Origin: Aestuariibius violaceus
GTDB lineage: Bacteria > Pseudomonadota > Alphaproteobacteria > Rhodobacterales > Rhodobacteraceae
NCBI RefSeq assembly: GCF_040779325.2
Contig: NZ_JBFONT020000011.1
Coordinates: forward strand, 1-64,000
Length of the DNA: 64,000 nucleotides
Direction of reading: 5' to 3'
Shown here: one piece after another, positions 17,930 through 26,878 of the stretch
Layout: every line of letters starts with the position of its first letter
How positions within the stretch are numbered: position 1 is the first letter of the stretch
Translations under genes and position numbers: made by a program
Notes under the pieces: generated by a model
The model's database searches: none
Told to the model about the DNA's origin: nothing
What the model saw: only the letters and a program-made list of their open reading frames with translations

Positions 17930-18627
17930 GTTCCGCCAAGATTCTCGTCGTGGAAGACGATCCGGAGATCTGCGAGGTCGTCAGCGACGCGCTCACGATG
18001 GAAGGCTACATCGTCAATATTGTGAATGCCGGGTTGGGTGTCGCCGAACGCCTGGCCGAGGAGCATCACGATCTGGTGGTTCTGGATCGGATGCTGCCGG
18101 ATGTGGAAGGTGCGGACTTATGCCGGGAGTTGAGGGCGGTCGGGAACGATGTCCTGATCCTGATGCTGACGGCGCGGGATGCACTTGGGGAGAAAGTCGA
18201 GGGGCTCGAGGCAGGCTCTGACGATTATCTGACCAAGCCTTTTGCGGTGTCCGAGCTCGTGGCGCGCGTTCAGAGCCTTTTACGGCGCGCTGGCCGCGGC
18301 ACGCCGAGACCGAACCTTCTGCACCTGGGACCGCTCACGCTGGATCGCGGCCGGGCGAGTGCGATGGTTGACGGGCGCCCGCTGATGCTGACGGCGACCG
18401 AGTTCTCACTTCTTGAGACGTTGATTACAAATGGCGAGCGCGTTTTGAGCAGGACCGAACTGCTGAAAGAGGTGTGGGGCTACGACTTCGATCCACAAAC
18501 GAACAACGTTGAAGTGTACGTTTCTTACCTCAGGCGTAAACTCGGGGCGGTGACGAGCTCTGTCGTACTCCGCAACGTCCGTGGCTTCGGCTATACTGTG
18601 GAACTGCGCGATGAGGGGGGCGGTTGA
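17926..18627 (+). CDS. OmpR/PhoB-family response regulator
   Basis: A 233-residue two-domain regulator. The receiver domain has the acidic pair EDD near residue 10, the phospho-acceptor Asp in VVLDRMLPD (about D54) and the conserved Lys in LTKPFAVSEL. The C-terminal winged-helix domain is of the OmpR type (LTATEFSLLETLITNGERVL, then TNNVEVYVSYLRRKLG). Its ATG overlaps the kinase stop (ATGA), so the pair is translationally coupled. It probably regulates the divergent glycosyltransferase/ABC/kinase operon, but its regulon cannot be proven from sequence. Confidence 0.93.
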   Translation: MSSAKILVVEDDPEICEVVSDALTMEGYIVNIVNAGLGVAERLAEEHHDLVVLDRMLPDVEGADLCRELRAVGNDVLILMLTARDALGEKVEGLEAGSDDYLTKPFAVSELVARVQSLLRRAGRGTPRPNLLHLGPLTLDRGRASAMVDGRPLMLTATEFSLLETLITNGERVLSRTELLKEVWGYDFDPQTNNVEVYVSYLRRKLGAVTSSVVLRNVRGFGYTVELRDEGGG

Positions 18628-18919
18628 GTCTTTGACGCCAGGCAGGTTTTCTGGTCGGCGTGTCCCAATTCATCTGACGACGGACAGGAGACAATCGGTC
18701 AAGTCTGCATCGCTCGCCTCAACGGAAAACCAACCAAACGGGCACTCTTAGTCTAGAATTGCGGTGGCAAGGCTTTGCCAAAAGAGCATGGCCCAACGCC
18801 TTCCAGATGGCCTTTTGGCCGCAATTCAGAGACAGTTAGACCGTGCCGCCTATGCGCGAAGCTCCACCAAGATCGGTCTGCGCGATGAATTCGACAGATT
18901 TCCATATGAGAGAAGAGCT

Positions 18920-20008
18920 ATGGTACGCTATCTTCCGATATTGATTATCCTTCCCGGCCTTTGCCTCGCCGATCAGCAGCAAGAAGTGTGGCGTGCCGAT
19001 GACCTTCTATCGTCCTTTCTCGAAACCTCGGACAAAGACAACGAGGCGTGCTTTGAGGAGATCGGTGATCTGGAAGGCGTTGGACCGCCAGCGATCTTTC
19101 AGGCCGCTGAAAATGCGCCTCCGGTGCCGTTGCGACGCCTAATGATCGCCGTAGACGCATCTGGGTCCATGGCGGGTAGTCTGGGCCGCCAAACGAAGAT
19201 GACCCATGCCCGAGAAGCAACAGATGCGTTTTTGGCTTCGGTCCCAGATGATGTTGAAACGGGCCTCGTCGCCTTCGGTCATCGCGGGACAAATGATGAC
19301 GCGGGCCGGCAGGCGAGCTGTCAGGCGGTCGAAACGCTGGTTCCCTTGACGACTGACCGCGCCACCGTCCAAGCCCAGATAGACACATTGTCACCCCGCG
19401 GCTGGACGCCGCTTGCGGATGCTCTGACTCATGCGGGAGCTGCCTTTCAGCCAAGCGAAACGCCTGGCGAGCAAGTAATCTATGTCGTATCCGATGGCGA
19501 AGAAACCTGCGGCGGAGACCCGGTGCAAGCTGCAGCTGTTCTGCGTGACGGTGACACCAAGGCGGTCATTAACATCATTGGATTTGACCTGGCGCCTGAC
19601 GACCGCACACAACTTGAAGCGGTGGCCGAGGCGGGTGGCGGGATCTTCACGGAAGTGAGCGATGCGGACGAAGCCCGGTCATGGTTGAACGAATTGCGCC
19701 GGACCAATGCCAACAACATCGAGATTTTGCAGAAACGCAATCAGGTACGCATACGGCAGCTGCGCAACAGTAATCAGGTTTCCATTCAACTGCTGAAAAT
19801 GGAGAACTGTATCTCAGGCAACGAGGTGCGCGAGAAAAACGGACTCTACGCCTATGCCCGGCAATCAGATGTGCCCTTCGACGTGACCGAGCAGGCCATC
19901 CTTCTGCTCGAAGCCAGATATGACCGGTATCGCTCGGATCCGCGAAGAGGCGGAAGCGGCCTTGGACCAGGTCAACGAGGCATTGCAAGAGGATCTCGAG
20001 GGCGCTGA
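18920..20008 (+). CDS. Secreted von Willebrand factor A (VWA) domain protein, C-terminus possibly frameshifted
   Basis: A protein of about 362 residues with a signal peptide (MVRYLPILIILPGLCLA) and a VWA domain. The MIDAS metal site is intact (DASGSMAGS, D79), with a later conserved SDGEE strand. After residue 325 there is a helical region rich in Asn and Gln (NIEILQKRNQVRIRQLRN). The last 25 residues read as a Gly/Arg-rich tail, whereas the +1 frame from the ATG at 19920 to 20033 reads a clean acidic helix (REEAEAALDQVNEALQEDLE). That suggests a single-base indel near 19915-19935. The ATG at 18920 is preceded by GAGAGAAGAG; upstream frame is non-homologous. VWA proteins usually mediate metal-dependent protein binding. 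Confidence 0.8.
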   Translation: MVRYLPILIILPGLCLADQQQEVWRADDLLSSFLETSDKDNEACFEEIGDLEGVGPPAIFQAAENAPPVPLRRLMIAVDASGSMAGSLGRQTKMTHAREATDAFLASVPDDVETGLVAFGHRGTNDDAGRQASCQAVETLVPLTTDRATVQAQIDTLSPRGWTPLADALTHAGAAFQPSETPGEQVIYVVSDGEETCGGDPVQAAAVLRDGDTKAVINIIGFDLAPDDRTQLEAVAEAGGGIFTEVSDADEARSWLNELRRTNANNIEILQKRNQVRIRQLRNSNQVSIQLLKMENCISGNEVREKNGLYAYARQSDVPFDVTEQAILLLEARYDRYRSDPRRGGSGLGPGQRGIARGSRGR

Positions 20009-20203
20009 GGATGACTACGAACAGTCGCAATAGACATGAAGGTCCTGCCCAGGGCAGGGGACACTTGTCCAGTTTGGTGAAGAGACAGAGCGGCGATTGG
20101 TCTTCGAGAACAGAGGACAGCCCCGAGGATACATCTGTCTCGCGCCGGTCATCATGGCCGCTCCATGTTTCCTGAGGGCCAAACATCGAAGGTACTTAAA
20201 CAG

Positions 20204-20836
20204 ATGCTCGTCACGATCTCGCGCTTAGCCTCGGCCTCGCTCACCGTCCTGTTTCTGTTTGGCGCGACAGCGCAGACTGTGAGCAGCCAGTCTTTGCCGA
20301 TGACCAGCGCCGAGGCCAAGGCATCTCTGCCGGACCCCACCCGGTTTCGCGTGACAATCAATGCTGCCGACCTTTCGCCGGACGACCAGCAGGCCCTTGG
20401 ACAAATGGTCTTGGACTCAGTCATTGATCAACACTTCTTTGGATCGGTCGTGGCCTTCTTCCCGAAGAATTCAAACCAGATGTCCATCAGTACAAGCTTG
20501 GGTCTTCATACCCCGGAAGCAGCGCGTGCGGTCGCGACAACCCAATGTGAAACGCGCCGACGCCCCGAAGACTCATCATGTCGTGAAATCGGTCAGATCC
20601 TGCCCGAAAACTGGGAGCCAACAGAAGGGCCAATCCTGTCCGCAGAGGCGATCGCCGCATTCGTGCAGCTGTCAGACGACGCCCCTGGAGCCGTGGTTGT
20701 CGTGCGTTCGGCAGCAACCACCGTATGGGAGATGATGGGTGGTGAAGGCGTTCGCGACAAAGCTGTCGAGCATTGTAACGCCCGTGTGGAAGAGGCTGGT
20801 CTTTCACCAGATTGCGACGTCGTGATCGCGGACTGA
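20204..20836 (+). CDS. Secreted protein of unknown function
   Basis: A 210-residue protein I do not recognise. It has a convincing signal peptide (ISRLASASLTVLFLFGATAQT) and a mature part with three or four Cys that could pair in the periplasm (TQCETRRRPEDSSC, EHCNARVEEAGLSPDC). The ATG at 20204 places the signal peptide at the N-terminus; an ATG at 20165 would add 13 residues and neither has a good ribosome-binding site. It follows the VWA gene on the same strand and the two may act together outside the cytoplasm. Confidence 0.65.
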   Translation: MLVTISRLASASLTVLFLFGATAQTVSSQSLPMTSAEAKASLPDPTRFRVTINAADLSPDDQQALGQMVLDSVIDQHFFGSVVAFFPKNSNQMSISTSLGLHTPEAARAVATTQCETRRRPEDSSCREIGQILPENWEPTEGPILSAEAIAAFVQLSDDAPGAVVVVRSAATTVWEMMGGEGVRDKAVEHCNARVEEAGLSPDCDVVIAD

Positions 20837-21131
20837 TCCAAGTCAGTCATATTTTGGAAAGAATGATCTTGGATCGGTAGAGATCTACAGCCGATTATCC
20901 GCAGCTCTTCGTATTCGATTCTATCCTCGGATTCTCAAGCCCAACGGTAACGATAATTGAGCCCCCTATCGTGACGCCGACTCCTACAATTTCTCTAGGG
21001 CAGAGCGACCACAACCGTTCGCCAAGTTCAGATTGGGTGTTTGGTTATAAACTGTTGGGCGTCGAGCCAAGATTCGCTCCGCGGGCTAGCGAAGTTCGCG
21101 GAACGTGTTTGGCGACTTCGAAGCCGAACTA
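20837..21131. other. Intergenic gap with a short terminator-like hairpin
   Basis: No gene is supportable. A 6-bp stem (GACTGA at 20831-20836, TCAGTC at 20843-20848) spans the stop codon of the secreted-protein gene and is followed by ATATTTT, so it may be a weak terminator. The rest is featureless. Confidence 0.4.
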
Positions 21132-21953
21132 TCAGAGCCAGTCCCGCCGGTGATTAAGGGTGGGCATTCTTGCGCGGACATCTTTGGTGCGTTCGGGATC
21201 AATCGTCGCTGTCACATGTCCGGTGCCGTCGCTTGCCTGTGCGACCGTCGTGCCCCAAGGATCGACAACCAGTGAGCGTCCGTACATCTGGCGCGTGCCA
21301 TCCGGCACGGGAAAGCTTCCCCACTGCGCGGCGGCGATAAGCCAGCTTTGCGTCTCGATCGCGCGGGCTGAAAGGAGCGTGTGCCAATGGTCGCGGCCGG
21401 TCTGCATCGTGAAGGCTGCGGGGACGAAAAGCAGAGTCACACCGTCGCGGGCCAGCGCCGCATAAAGTTCCGAGAAGCGTATGTCGTAGCAGATCGTGAG
21501 ACCAGCCCGAAACCCCATCAGGTCGAATGCCACAACACTCTCGCCGGGTTCGTTTACTTCGCTCTCGCAATAGACCTGCCCATCGGGGGTGGTCATGTCG
21601 AACATGTGTATCTTCGAGTAGCGGGCAGCGATTTCGCCGTTGGGATCGAAGACGACGGTGGTGTTGCGGTTCCGCGTTTCCTCCGGTGCGCGCTCAGGGA
21701 TCGTGCCGGCATGGACCCAGAGACCGTTTCCTTTCGCAAGGCGGCGGCAGAGCGCATAAGTCGGCCCGTCCTCGATCTGTTCTGCTGCGGCAAGCCGGTC
21801 GGTGACGCTGCCGCCGCACCAGCTCATATTTTCTGGAAACGAGATCAGGTCTGGCCGGTCCGCGTCGATTGCGGCGCAGGCGAGCGACTCCGCCTGCTCG
21901 ATATTGGCGGCCTTGTCGTTGACCGAGTTCATTTGAATGACGCTTGCGCGCAT
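21132..21953 (-). CDS. Carbon-nitrogen hydrolase (nitrilase superfamily amidase)
   Basis: A 273-residue nitrilase-superfamily enzyme with the Glu-Lys-Cys triad visible: Glu in ISFPENMSW (about residue 41), Lys in YSKIHMFD (about 115) and Cys in TICYDIRF (about 155). The layout is closest to the Nit/omega-amidase branch, which hydrolyses short amides such as alpha-ketoglutaramate. It is the last gene of the minus-strand operon with an HpaI-type aldolase and a TRAP transporter. A GGAGATGAG box precedes the ATG. The context suggests that it removes an amide group from an imported compound; the identity of that compound is unknown. Confidence 0.88.
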   Translation of the reverse strand: MRASVIQMNSVNDKAANIEQAESLACAAIDADRPDLISFPENMSWCGGSVTDRLAAAEQIEDGPTYALCRRLAKGNGLWVHAGTIPERAPEETRNRNTTVVFDPNGEIAARYSKIHMFDMTTPDGQVYCESEVNEPGESVVAFDLMGFRAGLTICYDIRFSELYAALARDGVTLLFVPAAFTMQTGRDHWHTLLSARAIETQSWLIAAAQWGSFPVPDGTRQMYGRSLVVDPWGTTVAQASDGTGHVTATIDPERTKDVRARMPTLNHRRDWL

Positions 21954-22010
21954 CTTCTCATCTCCAAAAAAGGAGCGCGCGCGGGGGAAACGCGCCCCCG
22001 AATATTGCGG

Positions 22011-23018
22011 TCAGTTCGTGGCTGCGAGAGCGTGGATCTGATCGATCAGACCCGCTGGGAGGACTTTGCCGTCGAATTCGGCTGCAACCTGTGCGCGAAC
22101 GGAGTCGCGGAACACTGCGACTTCCTCGTCGGTGAGCTCGACGATCTCCATGCCGCGTTCGACCAGATCGGATTCGAGGCTTTCGGTGAAAGTGATCATC
22201 GTTTCTTCGGCGACCGTGACGGCGTGATCGGCGGCCTCTTGGACGGCTGCCTGTTGGTCCGGCGTCAGACCCTGCCAGGCGGTCTCGTTGATAAGGAAGG
22301 GCAGGGCGGACATCTGGTGGCCGGTCTTGATGAGAAAACCCTGCACTTCATAGAACTTGGCCGCGTGCAGGACCGGGGTCGGGTTCTCCTGACCGTCAAC
22401 GATGCCTTGGCGCAGCGCCTGGAATGTCTCCGGCCAGGCGACCGGTGTTGGGGATGCGCCGAGACCCGTCACCGTGGCGAGCGACATGGCATTTGGGACG
22501 GCGCGCAGCTTGAGCCCATTCAGGTCGGTGGGGCTTTGTACAGGCGTCTCCTTGGTCGTGACGTTTCGTGTGCCGTAGTGAAAGCTTGCGAGAATGCGCA
22601 GACCACCGTCTTCGAGCAAGCGCTCGCCCCAGGCCTGGCCGAACTCTTCGCCGTCAAGCACCATGCGCTGGTGCTCGATGGACTCAAACATGTATCCGCC
22701 AGTTATCGTGGCGAATTCCGGCACGATGTCGGAGAGCATGTTGAAGGGCGTGTAGGCCATGTCGATGGCGCCGGACTGGATCTGGGTAAAGAGCTTGCGG
22801 TTGTTACCAAGCTGGCCAGCCGGAAAAATTTGGACCGAGACGCTCCCGCCGCTTGTTTCCTCTACCCGCTCCTTGAACGCCTCGGCAGCGATGTAGCCTG
22901 GATCGCCTTCGCGCACGACATGGGCGAACCGGAGCGTCACGTCTTGGGCGGCGGCGATTGATGGCAGCGTGGTGAGCGCTGCGGCAAGGGCGATGAAGCT
23001 TCTTCTGGCGATACTCAT
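22011..23018 (-). CDS. TRAP transporter solute-binding protein (DctP family)
   Basis: A 335-residue periplasmic binding protein of the DctP family. It has a signal peptide (SFIALAAALTTLPSIAAA) and the family pattern LRFAHVVREGDPGY, VQIFPAGQLGNNRKLFTQIQSGAIDMAY and the KLRAVPNAMS region, which usually holds the conserved Arg that binds a substrate carboxylate. AAGGAGG precedes the ATG. It is followed by the amidase and preceded by the DctM and DctQ genes. A carboxylic-acid substrate is expected from the family. Confidence 0.92.
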   Translation of the reverse strand: MSIARRSFIALAAALTTLPSIAAAQDVTLRFAHVVREGDPGYIAAEAFKERVEETSGGSVSVQIFPAGQLGNNRKLFTQIQSGAIDMAYTPFNMLSDIVPEFATITGGYMFESIEHQRMVLDGEEFGQAWGERLLEDGGLRILASFHYGTRNVTTKETPVQSPTDLNGLKLRAVPNAMSLATVTGLGASPTPVAWPETFQALRQGIVDGQENPTPVLHAAKFYEVQGFLIKTGHQMSALPFLINETAWQGLTPDQQAAVQEAADHAVTVAEETMITFTESLESDLVERGMEIVELTDEEVAVFRDSVRAQVAAEFDGKVLPAGLIDQIHALAATN

Positions 23019-23038
23019 GGTGTCCTCCTTGGATTAGA

Positions 23039-24325
23039 TCAGAACCCCGCGGCGTGCGGGATGGCGGTGACGACCCACGGGACGTAGGCCATGATGAAGA
23101 GCGAGATGAGGAGCGGGAAAAGAAACGGCAGGACCGCAAAGAAAACGCGTCCGAGCCGGAAACCGGTGATGTCCCGCATGACGAAGAGCGACAGGCCGAT
23201 GGGCGGCGTGAACTGTCCAATCATAATGTTGAAGACCATTACCACCCCGAAGTGGATCGGATCGAGCCCATAGGTCTGCTCGGCGATTGGCGCCAGCATC
23301 GGCGCGAGTATCAGGAGCGGGATCGCATTTTCCAGGATCGCGCCGAGGATCAGGTTGACGATGATGCAGACGAGCAGGAAGACAGCCACGGACTGAATGT
23401 TGCTCTCGATGGCCTCTGCCAGCATTTGTGGCACTTGGCCGAACGTAGCAACCCAGCCGAATAGAAAAGCCGACGCAATCACGAAAAGAAGGCGAGAGGA
23501 CGAAAGAGCAACGTCCTTGAGGACCTCGATAAAGGCGGCGAGCTCGAGCGTCCGGTAGACCACGATCGAGATGAAAAGCGCCCAGAGAACTGCGATCGTC
23601 GCAGCCTCCGTCGGCGAGAACCATCCGAAGGCCATGCCGCCGACGATGATGAAGGGCGTCATCAGCGGTGGCGTCGCGCGCAGAAATGAGCTCCAGAGCG
23701 CCCCCCATCCGGCCCAGACATCGATGCGGTATCCCTTGGCGAGGCCGACGAAAAAGACATAGACCATTAGCATAAAGGCGATCAGAAAGCCCGGCAGAAT
23801 GCCTCCGAGGAAGAGGCCCGAGATCGAGGTGCCGGCGGCCACACCGTAGAGCACCATCGGCAGGGAAGGCGGCAGAATCGGCCCGATTGCAGCCGATGAC
23901 AGCGTCACGCCCATCGTGAAATCGGGATCGTAGCCCTTGCGGGTCATGGCCTTGTATTCAATTTCGCCAAGCCCCGCGACATCGGCGACGGTCGAGCCGG
24001 ACATGCCGGCGAAGACGAGGCTTGATGTGACGTTCACGTGGCCGAGGCCACCCGGGATGCGTCCGACGAGATTGTTGGCAAAATCAAAGATACGGTCGGA
24101 AATGCCGCTCGCCGTCATCAGCTTGCCCGCAAACATGAAGAGTGGGATCGCGATCATGGTAAAGCTGTTGAGCGAGAGCCCGAGTTCGTGGACGAGGAGC
24201 GACACGGGCAGCCCGTTCACGACGATGTAGACGAGCGAGCAGAGAATCATCGCGTAGGCGATCGGATAGCCCGCGATGATGATGACTATCGACACGCCGA
24301 TCATGGTGAGCGTGAGCGGGTCCAT
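23039..24325 (-). CDS. TRAP transporter large permease (DctM family)
   Basis: A 428-residue multi-helix membrane protein of the DctM type (about 12 helices), the sodium-coupled transport subunit. Family-like segments include PLFMFAGKLMTASGI, GGLGHVNVTSSLVFAGMSGSTVADVAGLG and the C-terminal GLDPIHFGVVMVFNIMIGQFTPPIGLSLFV. It starts three bases after the DctQ stop. Length is typical. Confidence 0.94.
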   Translation of the reverse strand: MDPLTLTMIGVSIVIIIAGYPIAYAMILCSLVYIVVNGLPVSLLVHELGLSLNSFTMIAIPLFMFAGKLMTASGISDRIFDFANNLVGRIPGGLGHVNVTSSLVFAGMSGSTVADVAGLGEIEYKAMTRKGYDPDFTMGVTLSSAAIGPILPPSLPMVLYGVAAGTSISGLFLGGILPGFLIAFMLMVYVFFVGLAKGYRIDVWAGWGALWSSFLRATPPLMTPFIIVGGMAFGWFSPTEAATIAVLWALFISIVVYRTLELAAFIEVLKDVALSSSRLLFVIASAFLFGWVATFGQVPQMLAEAIESNIQSVAVFLLVCIIVNLILGAILENAIPLLILAPMLAPIAEQTYGLDPIHFGVVMVFNIMIGQFTPPIGLSLFVMRDITGFRLGRVFFAVLPFLFPLLISLFIMAYVPWVVTAIPHAAGF

Positions 24326-24328
24326 TCT

Positions 24329-24796
24329 CTAGCTCCAGGCCTTGCGGAAACGGCCAATCATGTTCCTGAGCACAATGACGAAGAGCGCCACAGACGCCGC
24401 CGGAACAACCCCGATGAGCGCATTGATCGGAATGCCGAGGGCAGGGGTCTTTTGAAACGACGTCTCGTGCAGCGTTTCCCATCCACCCCAGATCATCGCG
24501 GCGAGGCAGGCGAGGATCGTCAGATCGAAGACGCCATACACGATAGCGAGCGGCTTTGGCGGCAGCATCTCGTCAAGAAGCTCGACCCGGATATGGGTCT
24601 GACGCCGTTCGACGGCGATCACACCAAGAAAGGTCATCCAGATGACCGAGGCTGAGACGAGTTCCTCGGTCCAGGAGAACGGGATCGGCAGCAGGAACCT
24701 GACGACGACCTGGAGCGAGCAGAGGATAACGAAGCTCAGTAGCAGCAGCATCGAGAGCGACAGGTCGGGCTGGCGGAGATATACTGACAGCTTCAT
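24329..24796 (-). CDS. TRAP transporter small permease (DctQ family)
   Basis: A 155-residue protein with four membrane helices (LSMLLLLSFVILCSLQVVVRFL, VSASVIWMTFLGVIAVE, ILACLAAMIWGG, NALIGVVPAASVALFVIVL). The FSWTEEL motif between helices one and two is a DctQ signature. The ATG overlaps the aldolase stop by four bases, so aldolase and transporter are cotranslated. It forms the integral-membrane complex with DctM. Confidence 0.9.
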   Translation of the reverse strand: MKLSVYLRQPDLSLSMLLLLSFVILCSLQVVVRFLLPIPFSWTEELVSASVIWMTFLGVIAVERRQTHIRVELLDEMLPPKPLAIVYGVFDLTILACLAAMIWGGWETLHETSFQKTPALGIPINALIGVVPAASVALFVIVLRNMIGRFRKAWS

Positions 24797-25569
24797 CGCA
24801 GGACCATCCTGGACTGCTTCTCTGCGGCCACGGCGCCGTCGCGGAGATAGAGCGCATCGGACCCGAAGGTCAGCAGGCGATATCCGCGCGCGACCTTCTC
24901 CTCGGCGTCCTCGGCACCGGACGCAAGTCCGCCGAGCATGACGGTGGACAACGCGACGCGGCCTTCGATGTCGCGGATCGCGTCACGGACCTCTTTGTGG
25001 TCCATCTGGTCGACATGACCCATGTCGCAGGCGAGATCGACCGCGCCGACGAAAACGCAGTCGAGCCCCTCGACAGTGAGGATGTCATCGAGATTGTGGT
25101 GCCCGCCGCGCGTCTCGATCAGGCCGATGACCACCGGCGCCGCGCCGGTCCCGCGCCGGTAACTGTCCCATCCGAGTCCATAGTCGCTCGCCCGGCTCAG
25201 ACGCTGGATGCCGCGCGTCCCGCGGGGGGTGTAGCGCGTGGCGCGGACAAGTGCTGCCGCGTCCTCCTGCGAAGCCAGGTTCGAGAGTGCGATTCCGGCC
25301 GCACCGGCGTCGAGCGCGAGCTTGATCGCGTCCGCATCCGGCGACGCGACACGGACGATCACGGGAACCCGCGAGGCGCGGAGTTGATGATAGAGAGTGT
25401 CGAGATCACCAGGCGAATGCTCCCGGTCGAGGATGAGAAAATCAAAGCCGACAAGCGAGAGAATTTCCGTCGTCGACGGACTGCCGAGAAAGAGCCAACT
25501 CGCCCGAAGCGCGTTCCCGCTTTTGAACCGGTGCCGCAGATTCTCGGCGGATGAGACGGAATCCTTCAT
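24793..25569 (-). CDS. HpcH/HpaI aldolase/citrate lyase family protein
   Basis: A 258-residue class II pyruvate aldolase-like enzyme. The pattern is standard: FDFLILDREHSPGDLDTLYHQL, PVIVRVASPDADAIKLALDAGAAGI, RYTPRGTRG and the metal-binding Glu in IGLIETRGGHHNLDDIL, then DCVFVGAVDLACDMGH. Such enzymes cleave 4-hydroxy-2-oxo acids to pyruvate and an aldehyde. The ATG at 25569 starts the domain; the frame runs 42 codons further upstream into the intergenic region without homology. It is the first gene of the operon with the TRAP transporter and amidase, divergent from a LysR regulator. Confidence 0.88.
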   Translation of the reverse strand: MKDSVSSAENLRHRFKSGNALRASWLFLGSPSTTEILSLVGFDFLILDREHSPGDLDTLYHQLRASRVPVIVRVASPDADAIKLALDAGAAGIALSNLASQEDAAALVRATRYTPRGTRGIQRLSRASDYGLGWDSYRRGTGAAPVVIGLIETRGGHHNLDDILTVEGLDCVFVGAVDLACDMGHVDQMDHKEVRDAIRDIEGRVALSTVMLGGLASGAEDAEEKVARGYRLLTFGSDALYLRDGAVAAEKQSRMVLR

Positions 25570-25653
25570 GCGCCAAGCATTGGAAACTAAGTTCCCCTGG
25601 TCAAAATCAAAAAATTTCTGATTGTTATAAGAAAAATGTATCATAGTGTCGTT
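25570..25653. promoter_or_regulatory. Divergent aldolase/lysR intergenic region
   Basis: This AT-rich 84-bp gap separates the aldolase and lysR starts. A dyad TTTCT at 25615-25619 and AGAAA at 25630-25634 (10-base spacer) fits a LysR-type operator near the promoters. Assignment rests on position and symmetry. Confidence 0.5.
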
Positions 25654-26568
25654 ATGAACCTGAAACACGTCGAGGCTTTTTACTGGCTTTGCCAACTCGG
25701 AACGTATCAGCGCGTGGCAGATCGCTTGCTCGTTACCCAGCCAGCCATTTCGTCACGCGTGCGTGCGCTTGAGGATTTTCTGCGGACCGATCTCGTGGAC
25801 CGATCGCAATCGCGTTTCGCTCTGACAGAGAGGGGACAGGAGATGGCAATCCTTGCCGAGCGAATGCTGGATCTGAAAGCACGCATGGTCGGTGGCGACA
25901 GCGCGACGTCCGAGAGCGAGCGTATCCGGATCGCCGCGGTTTCGCTGATGCTCAAGACATGGATGCCGGGCCTACTGGCGCGGCTCGAGGACCTTTGGCC
26001 AGGCCTGCCGGTAGATGTGGTCAGCGCCTCCGACCATCAATTGACCAGGTATCTGCCGACGGCGGAGATCGACGTCGCGTTCTTGTCGAATGTCGCGCCG
26101 CGCGTCCAACTACCGCGTCATTTCACCGTGAACTACGCGGTTCGGTGGATCGCCTCGGCATCGCTTGTCGGAAAAGAGGGCCAGATGCTGACTGAGGCTG
26201 ATCTCGCGTCGTTGCCGCTTTTGCATTATCCGCGGACGTCACCACTGTTCTCGCTGACCGCCGGTCTCGACCGGAGCCCAACCGCCGTATCACACAGCGC
26301 AAATTCGCTCGGGACGCTCATCTGGATGCTGCAGGAAGGCATGGGAATAGCGGCCATTCCGGCAATCGCGGTGGCCGAAGATATTGCAACCGGGCGATTG
26401 GTCGTCTTACCGACAGAGATCGTCCCTCGTGTATTGAAGGTCCGCTGCGTGTACGCGAACCTCCCGAAGCGCGATCTGGTTTCCGATCTCTTGGAAGCAG
26501 CGTTCGAGAGTGCTCGGGACATTGAAATGCAACATCCTGAGTGGTGCACAGTTTCGGAGGGGGAATGA
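25654..26568 (+). CDS. LysR family transcriptional regulator of the aldolase/TRAP operon
   Basis: A 304-residue LysR regulator. The N-terminal helix-turn-helix is LKHVEAFYWLCQLGTYQRVADRLLVTQPAISSRVRALEDFL, with the unusual YQRVADRL in place of the common FxxAAxxL. The effector domain starts near residue 90 (IRIAAVSLMLKTWMPGLL). The ATG at 25654 begins immediately before the domain. It is divergent from the aldolase/TRAP/amidase operon, so it most likely senses the imported compound or a catabolite and activates that operon. Confidence 0.92.
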   Translation: MNLKHVEAFYWLCQLGTYQRVADRLLVTQPAISSRVRALEDFLRTDLVDRSQSRFALTERGQEMAILAERMLDLKARMVGGDSATSESERIRIAAVSLMLKTWMPGLLARLEDLWPGLPVDVVSASDHQLTRYLPTAEIDVAFLSNVAPRVQLPRHFTVNYAVRWIASASLVGKEGQMLTEADLASLPLLHYPRTSPLFSLTAGLDRSPTAVSHSANSLGTLIWMLQEGMGIAAIPAIAVAEDIATGRLVVLPTEIVPRVLKVRCVYANLPKRDLVSDLLEAAFESARDIEMQHPEWCTVSEGE

Positions 26569-26878
26569 TAGTTCTCGGTTATCGTTACCGACGTGACCAC
26601 GGTCGGGTGTGAGAGCTTTCATGGTGACAAGGGGCATTCTCAAGGAGAGCTGCACCACAGCGTGCAGCGCACTGCTAGACGGCGGCTTTGGGCCGATGGG
26701 AGCTGGTCGATCCGTTTCACTAGCATCTAGACCGACTATGAAGGGTGTTACGATAGACCGCGATGAACCCTCCTGAAACATCCAGATTGTTTCAGCGAAC
26801 CGTCTCGGATTGGTGCACTCTAACGAACCAGCCCACGTATTGAATGCAGCTCGGCCCTACAGCGATTTGCAGCCATCG
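26569..26878. other. Intergenic gap
   Basis: No supportable gene. The segment at 26567-26583 shares an exact 17-base match with 56314-56330 in another intergenic gap, which may mark old mobile-element debris. No terminator with a T-run is evident. Confidence 0.4.

Noticed and set aside
20041..20064. CCTGCCC/GGGCAGG palindrome between the VWA and secreted-protein genes
   Set aside because: The arms meet with a one-base centre, so no hairpin can form as drawn, and nothing else supports a function.
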